DNA from: Desulfotomaculum sp.
Lineage (GTDB): Bacteria > Bacillota > Desulfotomaculia > Desulfotomaculales > Nap2-2B
Assembly: GCA_003457075.1 (NCBI GenBank)
Contig: DMIY01000218.1
Span: 1 to 5,872, forward strand
Direction of reading: 5' to 3'
DNA: 5,872 nt
Below, one piece after another: positions 1 through 4,449 of this stretch; the first letter of the stretch is position 1, and every line of letters starts with the position of its first letter. Under the pieces are notes generated by a model that did not search any database, was not told the DNA's origin, and saw nothing but the letters and a program-made list of their open reading frames with translations. The position numbers and the translations under genes are program-made.

Positions 1-13
1 TTGACCCCTTCAA

Positions 14-43
14 GAACCGTCCCTCTGTTTCGTCCCTCTGTTT
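14..43 (+). repeat. Two-unit GAACCGTCCC-type tandem repeat
   Basis: Two units are visible: GAACCGTCCCTCTGTTT at 14-30 and CGTCCCTCTGTTT at 31-43. They belong to the same family, in the same orientation, as the longer block at 2203-2258. The block ends on the first base of the stop codon (43-45) of the minus-strand gene beside it, so it begins immediately where that coding sequence ends. I associate such GGGACGGTTC repeats with Y1/REP-associated transposases in Firmicutes; that association is recalled, not tested here. Confidence 0.75.
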
Positions 44-1203
44 TACTCAAGATAAAGAGTCAACCAGAACTCCTCACCTTTTTCCTCTAGACCCGGTTCC
101 TTGCCCACCAGATTTTTCATTTGCCGGATCATCATGGGCACACCCCGTCCCAGGCGGTCCATGTAGCGAAGGTTCTCCATATATTTAAGCAAGAAAGGAT
201 TGCGGCTAAAAGAGGTACCGGTTTTCATTTTTTCAATTGTGACGGTATTGGGCAGACGACCCGGACTACGCACTTCAATGCGGCCTGGAAAACGAAAAAC
301 CCTTATCTTAGACCCGGCAATGCTGTAATTCCGGTGTACCACAGCATTTACCAGAGCTTCCCGGACAACCACCGGGGGTAGAATATCTTTTTCCCGGCGC
401 CGGGTTCCCTGGATTTGCGCAGGTACCGCCAGAGTGTCCTTAAGTATATTGGCGCACCGGTCTATCACCTCGGAAAGAGTGCCGTTGATTTCTTTCTTAT
501 CCAGTATGTCCGTGGTTACATCCTTTCCCTGAAAGCGGGCATAGGTTATTCCTGACTGGGGCAAATGGCGGGCCGTTTCTTTGCCAAAGATGAGTAATCC
601 CCCTACGATAATACATAGTTGCTCCTCTACCCGGGCCAGGATGTCAGCATTAACCAGGATTCGCCGGCGCTGTTCAGGAGGCTCTTCCAGGATATCGAAA
701 TAATAAAATTCCAGAAAATAGCTGTGGAGTTTGGCCGTATCCAGATCCTTTTCTGCAGTACCCGGCACAGGAGTTATATCATAATGAACCATGCCGGACA
801 ACTGGAACAACCTGGCCAGATCCTCCCTGCCGGCCAAACGTTTGGTAGAACCCACGCGCAGGAAGTATTTCCCTGCCGAGGTCTGATACGGTTTGTGAAT
901 ACCCTTGGGGATTTTTAAAACAGCTACCATCTTGCCTTCAAGCCGGACTTTCTCATAAAAAGGCATGACGGGCGGAATAACGTTATGGGAACAGATATTC
1001 ATCAACCATTCTTCAATGTCTTCTCTTTGACTCCCTTCGATCAAACCGTCGTCGTCCACGCCAATTAAAACAGTTCCCCCCTCAAAGTTAGCAAAGGCCA
1101 CAATTTCTTCGGCTAAGTGTTCGGGCCTGATCGTTTCCCGTTTAAACTCCACGGCAGAATTTTCACCGTTGGCAATAATCTCTAAAAGTTCCCGGCTGGT
1201 CAT
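43..1203 (-). CDS. AlbA_2/Schlafen-type putative DNA-binding protein with GHKL-like ATPase domain
   Basis: A complete 386-residue protein of the family often annotated as 'ATP-binding protein', 'putative DNA binding domain-containing protein' or RecG-like transcriptional regulator. The N-terminal AlbA_2 domain (about residues 10-130) shows ENSAVEFKRE at 14-23 and a glycine-rich stretch FANFEGGTVLIGVDDDG at 37-53. The C-terminal half (about 275-386) resembles the HATPase_c_4 fold, with an N-box-like REALVNAVVHRNY (281-293), SPGRLP (313-318), and a DRLGRG turn (349-354). The ATG start is well supported by AGGAGAG at 1209-1215, 5 nt upstream. AlbA_2 proteins are thought to bind nucleic acid, but the substrate and physiological role of this one cannot be read from sequence. 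It appears intact and monocistronic, with a candidate promoter of its own and a repeat block right after its stop. It could be a transcriptional regulator or a stress/defence factor; neither is shown. Confidence 0.9.
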   Translation of the reverse strand: MTSRELLEIIANGENSAVEFKRETIRPEHLAEEIVAFANFEGGTVLIGVDDDGLIEGSQREDIEEWLMNICSHNVIPPVMPFYEKVRLEGKMVAVLKIPKGIHKPYQTSAGKYFLRVGSTKRLAGREDLARLFQLSGMVHYDITPVPGTAEKDLDTAKLHSYFLEFYYFDILEEPPEQRRRILVNADILARVEEQLCIIVGGLLIFGKETARHLPQSGITYARFQGKDVTTDILDKKEINGTLSEVIDRCANILKDTLAVPAQIQGTRRREKDILPPVVVREALVNAVVHRNYSIAGSKIRVFRFPGRIEVRSPGRLPNTVTIEKMKTGTSFSRNPFLLKYMENLRYMDRLGRGVPMMIRQMKNLVGKEPGLEEKGEEFWLTLYLE

Positions 1204-1266
1204 TTTAACTCTCCTAAAACGAATTTTTCTATTAAGCCAACTTTCTCCTCCTGTTTATTATCTTGT

Positions 1267-1295
1267 ATCATAGCATTTTCTTTACCTGCAGTCTA
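1267..1295 (-). promoter_or_regulatory. Candidate sigma-A promoter for the AlbA_2 gene
   Basis: On the minus strand TAGACT (1290-1295) lies 17 bp ahead of TATGAT (1267-1272). The -10 box matches the consensus at five of six positions and the -35 box at four. It lies 64 bp upstream of the ATG at 1203, in the gap after the broken ABC ATPase gene, so the AlbA_2 gene probably has its own transcript. This is pattern matching only. Confidence 0.45.
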
Positions 1296-1339
1296 TAAAA
1301 ACCACACTGTTCCAGATGAACCCCGGGAATGCCGGCGAA

Positions 1340-2125
1340 TTATAAACACTCCTGGTTTGTTTCGTCAGCCCGCCTGATTGCGCAACGCAGCACATCAACA
1401 GCCTCGTTCACAGTACGCGGCAGGCGGGGCAAATTTAATTCGGGGAGACGGCGAAAAATATCCACCATGATCGGAAAACACAGACCCGCCTCATAAACCA
1501 ATTCCTCGTCAGCCAGCAAAGAACTATCCCCCTGCGCCAGGATGCGGCCTTCTTTCATGATTATAATTTTATCCGCCCACTCATAAGCCAGATCCACATC
1601 GTGCGTGGCTATTACAATAGTTATCCCCCCATTGTTCAGCCGGTTCAAAATAGCCAAAAGATCGCTTTTGCCCCCGGGATCCAGGTATCCCATGGGTTCG
1701 TCCAGGATGATGATCCCTGGCTCCATGGCCAGTACGCCGGCGATAGCCACCCGTTTCTTTTGCCCGTAACTCAAATGATAAGGAGCCTTGTTGCGGTAAG
1801 CTTCCATCTGTACCGCCTTAAGCGCTTCCTCTACCCTGGCGCTTACCGCCTCCAAAGACAGGCCCATATTCAGAGGACCAAATGATACATCTTCCCAGAC
1901 GGTAGATGAAAAAACCTGGTCGTCCGGATCCTGGAATACCAGGCCCACCTGGCTTTTAACCCATCTTTCCGTTTGGGGCGTAATCCGTCGGCCTAAAACC
2001 CGCACCTCGCCCTGCAGGGGCAGGTAAATACCATTTAAATGCAGCAACAATGTAGATTTACCGGCGCCGTTAGGCCCTAAAATTGCCGTTTTTGACCCGG
2101 CAGAAAGGGGAAAGGAAAGGCCCCT
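1340..2125 (-). pseudogene. cbiO: 5'-truncated ECF/cobalt-type ABC transporter ATPase (CbiO/EcfA-like)
   Basis: This encodes the ATPase of an energy-coupling-factor or cobalt/nickel importer. All core motifs are present in one frame: Walker A GPNGAGKST (2051-2077), Q-loop VFQDPDDQVFS, signature LSYGQKKRVAIAGVLA, Walker B IIILDEPMGYLDP, and H-loop IATHDVDLA. The first conventional start codon, TTG at 2050, falls just after Walker A and would give a 236-residue protein unable to bind ATP normally. The frame stays open back to a stop at 2174-2176 but contains no ATG, GTG or TTG ahead of Walker A. Recognisable family sequence (RGLSFPLSAGSKTAILG) begins near 2125, so roughly the first 25-30 residues, including the usual aromatic A-loop, are missing. 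Upstream lies transposase-like sequence. No transporter membrane or substrate-binding gene is nearby. I read it as a gene inactivated at its 5' end; the exact edge is uncertain by several bases. Confidence 0.8.
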
Positions 2126-2126
2126 A

Positions 2127-2195
2127 CAAGGAAGTAGCCTCAGACAGATTGCGAAAATAACAGGACTGACTGTTCATACGGTTTATAAAGCCTGA
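2127..2195 (+). pseudogene. 3' remnant of a Y1/REP-associated (RAYT, IS200-like) transposase
   Basis: The plus strand reads QGSS followed by LRQIAKITGLTVHTVYKA and a TGA stop at 2193-2195. This has the pattern of the short C-terminal helix-turn-helix tail (SLRQISRLTG-like) that I recall at the end of many Firmicute Y1-family transposases. Eight bases after the stop, the GAACCGTCCC-type repeat block begins, which is the expected setting for such an element. Only about 22 codons remain. The catalytic HUH and tyrosine motifs are absent, so it is a dead fragment. It starts where the CbiO-like reading frame loses similarity, which suggests that insertion followed by deletion broke that gene. The match is by eye; other helix-turn-helix tails remain possible. 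Confidence 0.55.
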
Positions 2196-2202
2196 AGGCG
2201 GC

Positions 2203-2258
2203 AAACAGGAGAACCGTCCCGCTGTTCGGTCCCGCTGTTCGTCCCGCTGTTCGTTCGG
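2203..2258 (+). repeat. Tandem GAACCGTCCCGCTGTTC-type repeat block (REP-like)
   Basis: Three degenerate units can be read: GAACCGTCCCGCTGTTC (2211-2227), GGTCCCGCTGTTC (2228-2240) and GTCCCGCTGTTC (2241-2252), then a partial GTTCGG. AACAG at 2204-2208 can pair with CTGTT at 2222-2226, giving an imperfect hairpin. The block follows the transposase remnant and ends one base before the stop codon (2260-2262) of the minus-strand membrane-protein gene. It could affect the 3' end of that mRNA, but no classic terminator with a U-tract is visible here. Confidence 0.8.
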
Positions 2259-2259
2259 T

Positions 2260-2556
2260 TTACCCTTTCAAGAGTTTCTTAAAAACTCCCTTGGGGTCAC
2301 TGACCAGTAGCACAATCATCCACACTAAGAGGCCAAAGAGAACAACAGTAACTCCCAGCAACGTTGCATCCAGAGTTATTTCGAAAAATTCTCCGCCTTC
2401 GATTAAATATGCCATCACATGGTCAACGAACCACATGAGTGTTGCTCCCCAAAAGATAAAGCTTAATAAGCTCAGCTTGTATTTGTCTTCCGGAGCATTA
2501 ACATACCAGATGATAGTCGCAACTATAGCTGCTAACGCAGTAATTATAAAGAACAT
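2260..2556 (-). CDS. Small three-helix membrane protein of unknown function
   Basis: A 98-residue hydrophobic protein that I do not recognise by function. Three membrane segments can be seen at about residues 2-19, 28-50 and 64-86, separated by a charged stretch APEDKYK (21-27) and an acidic loop around IEGGEFFE (52-59). The tail is basic (KGVFKKLLKG). An Asp-His pair (D45, H46) lies within the second helix (WFVDHVMAY), which is unusual in a membrane segment and could be a ligand or proton site. The start is supported by GGAGG ending 7 nt before the ATG. It lies 20 nt downstream of the 128-residue membrane gene, so the two are very likely co-transcribed and may act as a complex. Two G+C-rich repeats abut its stop codon. 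Confidence 0.85.
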   Translation of the reverse strand: MFFIITALAAIVATIIWYVNAPEDKYKLSLLSFIFWGATLMWFVDHVMAYLIEGGEFFEITLDATLLGVTVVLFGLLVWMIVLLVSDPKGVFKKLLKG

Positions 2557-2576
2557 AGTTCATCCTCCATTAAGCA

Positions 2577-2963
2577 TCAGCTTTTACCTTCTACTGTAGT
2601 AGGAATAGCCTTAGCTTTTTGATCAGCAATCGAAATCATTATTAACCATACAATTGTTACGAATATTGCCATCCCTGTGCCGATTGTTGCGACCTCATGA
2701 AGCATCGGACCTACGTCAGCCGGATTGTTCATTGCCGTCAAAAAAGGTGACCAGGGGACAATTTCTCCATGCCATAAATGTTCAAATGCTAACAGTAGAA
2801 CTCCACCCCATAATAATCTATTCAGCCAGCTCAATTTGCGACTCCAGCGTAATCCTGTTTGTGAAGTCCCTTCCACATCAGCTTTCCTTTCATTCTTCTC
2901 CACAATCTTCTTTACAACGGTGGTTACAATAGCCTCTCCCATAGGTACAAGAAAACATGCCAT
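2577..2963 (-). CDS. Small membrane protein of unknown function with an EHLWHGE motif
   Basis: A 128-residue protein with no function I can assign. It has an apolar N-terminal segment (MACFLVPMGEAIVTTVV), then a charged linker (19-43). A membrane segment follows at about 44-62, running into EHLWHGEIVPW (61-71), and a second membrane segment spans about 92-112. Histidines H62, H65 and H89, with neighbouring acids E61, E67 and E90, cluster at the membrane border and could bind a metal or heme; that is inference. The start is supported by GGAGG at 2973-2977, 9 nt before the ATG. It is the first gene of a two-gene unit with the 98-residue protein and is preceded by a long structured leader with a terminator, so its expression is probably conditional. 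The G+C content looks lower than in the flanking genes. Confidence 0.85.
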   Translation of the reverse strand: MACFLVPMGEAIVTTVVKKIVEKNERKADVEGTSQTGLRWSRKLSWLNRLLWGGVLLLAFEHLWHGEIVPWSPFLTAMNNPADVGPMLHEVATIGTGMAIFVTIVWLIMISIADQKAKAIPTTVEGKS

Positions 2964-3035
2964 ATCTTTTTCCCTCCAAATTAATCTCCAATTAATATTT
3001 TAAAAATTTCAGAAAGCCAGCCTCCTTAATGTCTG

Positions 3036-3090
3036 AAAAACAAAAAACCATGAAAGCCCCCCTTTTTTTAAGAGTCAAGACCTCCATGGT
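3036..3090 (-). terminator. Intrinsic terminator inside the leader
   Basis: On the minus strand the arms ACCATGGAGGTCTT (3077-3090) and GGGGCTTTCATGGT (3047-3060) can form 14 consecutive pairs, nine Watson-Crick and five G-U. The loop is 16 nt and is followed directly by TTTTTTGTTTTT. Being about 75 nt ahead of the start codon and downstream of the promoter, it would stop transcription before the operon unless disrupted. Its 5' arm is the same sequence as the second AUGGA hairpin. Confidence 0.7.
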
Positions 3091-3091
3091 C
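3079..3091 (-). promoter_or_regulatory. Second AUGGA-loop hairpin, overlapping the terminator arm
   Basis: The minus strand reads GACC, loop ATGGA, GGTC. The stem is only 4 bp but the loop and its closing CC/GG pairs are identical to the hairpin at 3150-3166. Its formation uses bases 3079-3090 that the terminator needs, so the two folds are mutually exclusive. Weak alone, it would need a bound factor to compete. Confidence 0.5.
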
Positions 3092-3149
3092 AACGTCCGT
3101 ATCTTTAGTTCAGCTTAAGTTAGCTTAATTTCCCAGCTGCTTTCCGGCC

Positions 3150-3166
3150 GGTACCTCCATGGTACC
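3150..3166 (-). promoter_or_regulatory. First AUGGA-loop hairpin
   Basis: The minus strand reads GGTACC, loop ATGGA, GGTACC: a perfect 6-bp stem with a 5-nt loop. It shares the 11-mer ACCATGGAGGT with the second hairpin about 60 nt downstream. A GGA in a hairpin loop is typical of CsrA sites, and paired hairpins with A at loop position 1 and G at position 4 recall ANTAR targets, though those have six-base loops. Confidence 0.55.
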
Positions 3167-3195
3167 ATTGAAACCTTTTGCCAGCAATTTTCCTA

Positions 3196-3224
3196 CATAT
3201 AACACAGAACCTAAAAACGGTCAA
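3196..3224 (-). promoter_or_regulatory. Sigma-A-type promoter of the membrane-protein operon
   Basis: On the minus strand TTGACC (3219-3224) lies exactly 17 bp ahead of TATATG (3196-3201). The -35 box matches the consensus at five of six positions and the -10 box at four. It is the best promoter candidate upstream of the two small membrane-protein genes and it places the terminator and both hairpins inside the transcript. Confidence 0.65.
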
Positions 3225-3246
3225 GGCAGAAAAACCATCGCAATCA

Positions 3247-3270
3247 CTTAATATATCTCGATATATTAAG
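3247..3270. promoter_or_regulatory. Perfect inverted repeat upstream of the -35 box (candidate operator)
   Basis: CTTAATATAT (3247-3256) and ATATATTAAG (3261-3270) are perfect inverted copies around a CTCG spacer. The centre is about 70 bp upstream of the expected transcription start and the near edge is 22 bp above the -35 box, a usual place for a dimeric activator. I cannot name the regulator family. It has no U-tract and no nearby gene end, so a terminator is unlikely. Confidence 0.5.
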
Positions 3271-3512
3271 AAAAACCCGGATTCTTCGCACAACAAGAAA
3301 ATAAACGGTATTTTTGACTATTATCCCTTTCAGATGTTTCGTCATAACATAATCTGCATGGGTAAATTAATTTAAGAAATGGGGCAGGAATTTTTCTCTT
3401 TCATGTTGAACGGTTTAACAATACCAAGTTAACAATACCAGGTTTGTGATTTATGTTAACATTTTTCATGACTGTGTATTGATAAATATAAAAAATTATA
3501 GAAGGGGGGAAA
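3271..3512 (+). other. AT-rich intergenic stretch upstream of the amidohydrolase operon
   Basis: No gene is credible here. It contains two palindromes, TAAATTAATTTA (3363-3374) and ATGTTAACAT (3453-3462), the direct repeat at 3415-3440, and a polypurine run GAAGGGGGGAAA (3501-3512). The operon promoter should lie here. TTAACA at 3456-3461 could be a -35 box, with the AT-rich TATTGATAAATATAAA region (3477-3492) supplying a -10, but the spacing is not convincing and I do not call a promoter. Confidence 0.5.
3415..3440 (+). repeat. 14-bp-period direct repeat, candidate operator
   Basis: TTAACAATACCA occurs at 3415-3426 and again at 3429-3440, identical over 12 bases with a 2-bp spacer. A related GTTAACAT follows at 3455-3462. 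Tandem half-sites in the promoter region of the amidohydrolase operon would fit a regulator binding as a head-to-tail dimer, but a chance tandem duplication is equally possible. Confidence 0.45.
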
Positions 3513-3556
3513 CCCGGTTTTCTAAGGAACAATAATGTTTGCCTTAAGAAACCGGG
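3513..3556 (+). promoter_or_regulatory. Strong hairpin just upstream of the amidohydrolase start
   Basis: The arms CCCGGTTTTCTAAGG (3513-3527) and CCTTAAGAAACCGGG (3542-3556) pair over 15 positions with one mismatch and one wobble, around a 14-nt loop. It has no U-tract and ends 9 nt before the amidohydrolase ATG, so it is unlikely to be a terminator. It buries the AAGG of a ribosome binding site and places a short ORF's ATG in the loop, which suggests control of translation. Confidence 0.6.
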
Positions 3557-3579
3557 AATATCTTTATGAAAGCTATTGA
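3535..3579 (+). CDS. Candidate 14-codon leader ORF overlapping the amidohydrolase start
   Basis: ATG at 3535 opens a frame reading MFALRNREYLYESY with a TGA at 3577-3579. AAGGA at 3524-3528 lies 6 nt upstream, a better ribosome binding site than the one available to the amidohydrolase, whose ATG at 3566 has only GGG at 3554-3556. The two frames differ and overlap by 14 bases, so ribosomes finishing the leader could re-initiate on the gene. The ATG sits in the loop of the 3513-3556 hairpin. Length is too short to judge coding potential. Confidence 0.35.
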   Translation: MFALRNREYLYESY

Positions 3580-4429
3580 TGTTCACGTGCATATTGTGCC
3601 GCTGTTTGGTTATGCGCGCATTGTAGGTCCGGAAATAGCAGGGGCTATGCGAAAATACTACCGGGCACAAGAAGAAGAGGTGCTGAAAACAGAAGAAGAA
3701 ATGGCTGATGATTTCCGCAGTCTTGATTTGAAGGCAATTATCATAGGGTTCGATGCAGAAAGCAACTCGGGTATACCAAAAATTGAAAATGATTACGTTG
3801 CCGGGCTGGTACAAAAGTATCCAGATACCTTTATTGGGGCATGGGCAATGGTAGATCCCTGGAAGGGTCAGATGGCAGTTAAAGAAGTAGAACGGGCAGT
3901 AAAAGAATTGGGCATGATTGGGGTTAAGTTTCAGGCAGTTCACCAGGGATTTTTCCCTGACGATCGCCGCTTTTATCCAATTTATGAAAAATGTACAGAA
4001 TTAAAAGTTCCTGTATCTTTTCACGTAGGAAATACTGGCTTAGGGGCCGGTCTGCCGGGCGGAGGAGGATTTCGCCTATCTTATGTCAGGCCTGTTCCTC
4101 ACATTGATAATATTGCGGCCGATTTTCCTGACCTGACGATAATTATGATTCACCCGGCCTGGCCCTGGCATGAGGAACAGATTGCCGTCCTGTTGCATAA
4201 AGGTAATGTTTACGCTGATCTTTCGGGCTATGCTCCCCGCTATTTTCCGGAGTCTATTAAAAGGGAAGTTAACGGCCGCCTCCAGGATAAATTCATGTAT
4301 GGTTCAGATTATCCGGATATTCAGCCTAAGCGATGGTTAGATGAATTCGAGTCGGGAGGCTACAAGCCGGAGGTTATTGAGAAAGTGCTCTATAAAAATG
4401 CACAGAGGATCCTGAATCTGAAAAGTTAG
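3566..4429 (+). CDS. Amidohydrolase family 2 (TIM-barrel) metal-dependent hydrolase or decarboxylase
   Basis: A complete 287-residue protein with the pattern of amidohydrolase-related enzymes (PF04909 type). Metal and catalytic candidates are D5, H7 and H9 in DVHVH, K121 in GVKFQ, H153 in SFHVGN, H196 in IMIHPAWPW and D248 in YGSDYPD, in the order expected for this fold. A glycine-rich loop (GAGLPGGGG, 160-168) follows the H153 strand. The family includes decarboxylases such as ACMSD and gamma-resorcylate decarboxylase, and ring or beta-ketoacyl hydrolases; the substrate here is not determinable. No signal peptide is present, so it is cytoplasmic. The start fits the usual M-x-x-I-D-x-H-x-H opening, and an in-frame stop at 3545-3547 with no start codon between it and this ATG rules out a longer protein. 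The ribosome binding site is weak and may depend on the overlapping leader ORF. The next gene follows after 20 nt. Confidence 0.9.
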   Translation: MKAIDVHVHIVPLFGYARIVGPEIAGAMRKYYRAQEEEVLKTEEEMADDFRSLDLKAIIIGFDAESNSGIPKIENDYVAGLVQKYPDTFIGAWAMVDPWKGQMAVKEVERAVKELGMIGVKFQAVHQGFFPDDRRFYPIYEKCTELKVPVSFHVGNTGLGAGLPGGGGFRLSYVRPVPHIDNIAADFPDLTIIMIHPAWPWHEEQIAVLLHKGNVYADLSGYAPRYFPESIKREVNGRLQDKFMYGSDYPDIQPKRWLDEFESGGYKPEVIEKVLYKNAQRILNLKS

Positions 4430-4449
4430 CATTGAGGAGGAACATTTGA

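Larger units (their letters stand above)
2964..3189 (-). promoter_or_regulatory. Long structured 5' leader of the membrane-protein operon (candidate antitermination element)
   Basis: The promoter at 3196-3224 implies transcription starting near 3189, leaving about 226 nt before the ATG at 2963. In transcript order the leader holds: TGCTGGC, which can pair with parts of GCCGG and AGCA to enclose the first AUGGA hairpin (3150-3166); a middle arm with TTAAG and CTTAA forming a 5-bp stem plus flanking CAGC/GCTG; the second AUGGA hairpin (3079-3091); an intrinsic terminator (3036-3090) that shares bases with the second hairpin; and a later 7-bp hairpin, TTTCAGA with TCTGAAA (3007-3038), holding AAGGAGG in its loop. 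It does not match any riboswitch class I can recall. A short ORF with AAAAGG ahead of its ATG (3168-3115, 17 codons, two Trp) overlaps the first hairpin. Protein-dependent antitermination, a riboswitch, or leader-peptide attenuation are all possible. Confidence 0.6.

Noticed and set aside
14..43. CRISPR array
   Set aside because: The units are contiguous degenerate 12-17-mers without unique spacers.
1222..1252. Extra AGGAGGAG with a following TTG upstream of the AlbA_2 gene as an alternative start
   Set aside because: The TTG frame reads only two codons before a stop; the ATG at 1203 has its own good ribosome binding site.
2992..3087. 31-codon minus-strand ORF starting at the second AUGGA (MEVLTLKKRGAF...) through the terminator
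   Set aside because: There is no ribosome binding site ahead of the ATG, and the sequence is better explained by the terminator stem and U-tract.
3196..3260. Idea that the leader is a known riboswitch (cobalamin, c-di-GMP, SAM, ydaO, T-box)
   Set aside because: None of the conserved core strings of those classes that I remember occurs; only the general layout of leader plus terminator fits.
3178..3375. 65-codon plus-strand open frame in the intergenic region
   Set aside because: No ribosome binding site, AT-driven composition, and it crosses the opposite-strand promoter and the inverted repeat.
3513..3556. Hairpin as an intrinsic terminator for upstream plus-strand transcription
   Set aside because: No run of T follows the 3' arm; the gene's ATG comes 9 nt later.
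3401..3943. 180-codon open frame on the minus strand across the amidohydrolase start
   Set aside because: It is antisense to a well-supported amidohydrolase, is rich in Phe, Cys and His with no domain logic, and runs through the intergenic hairpin.
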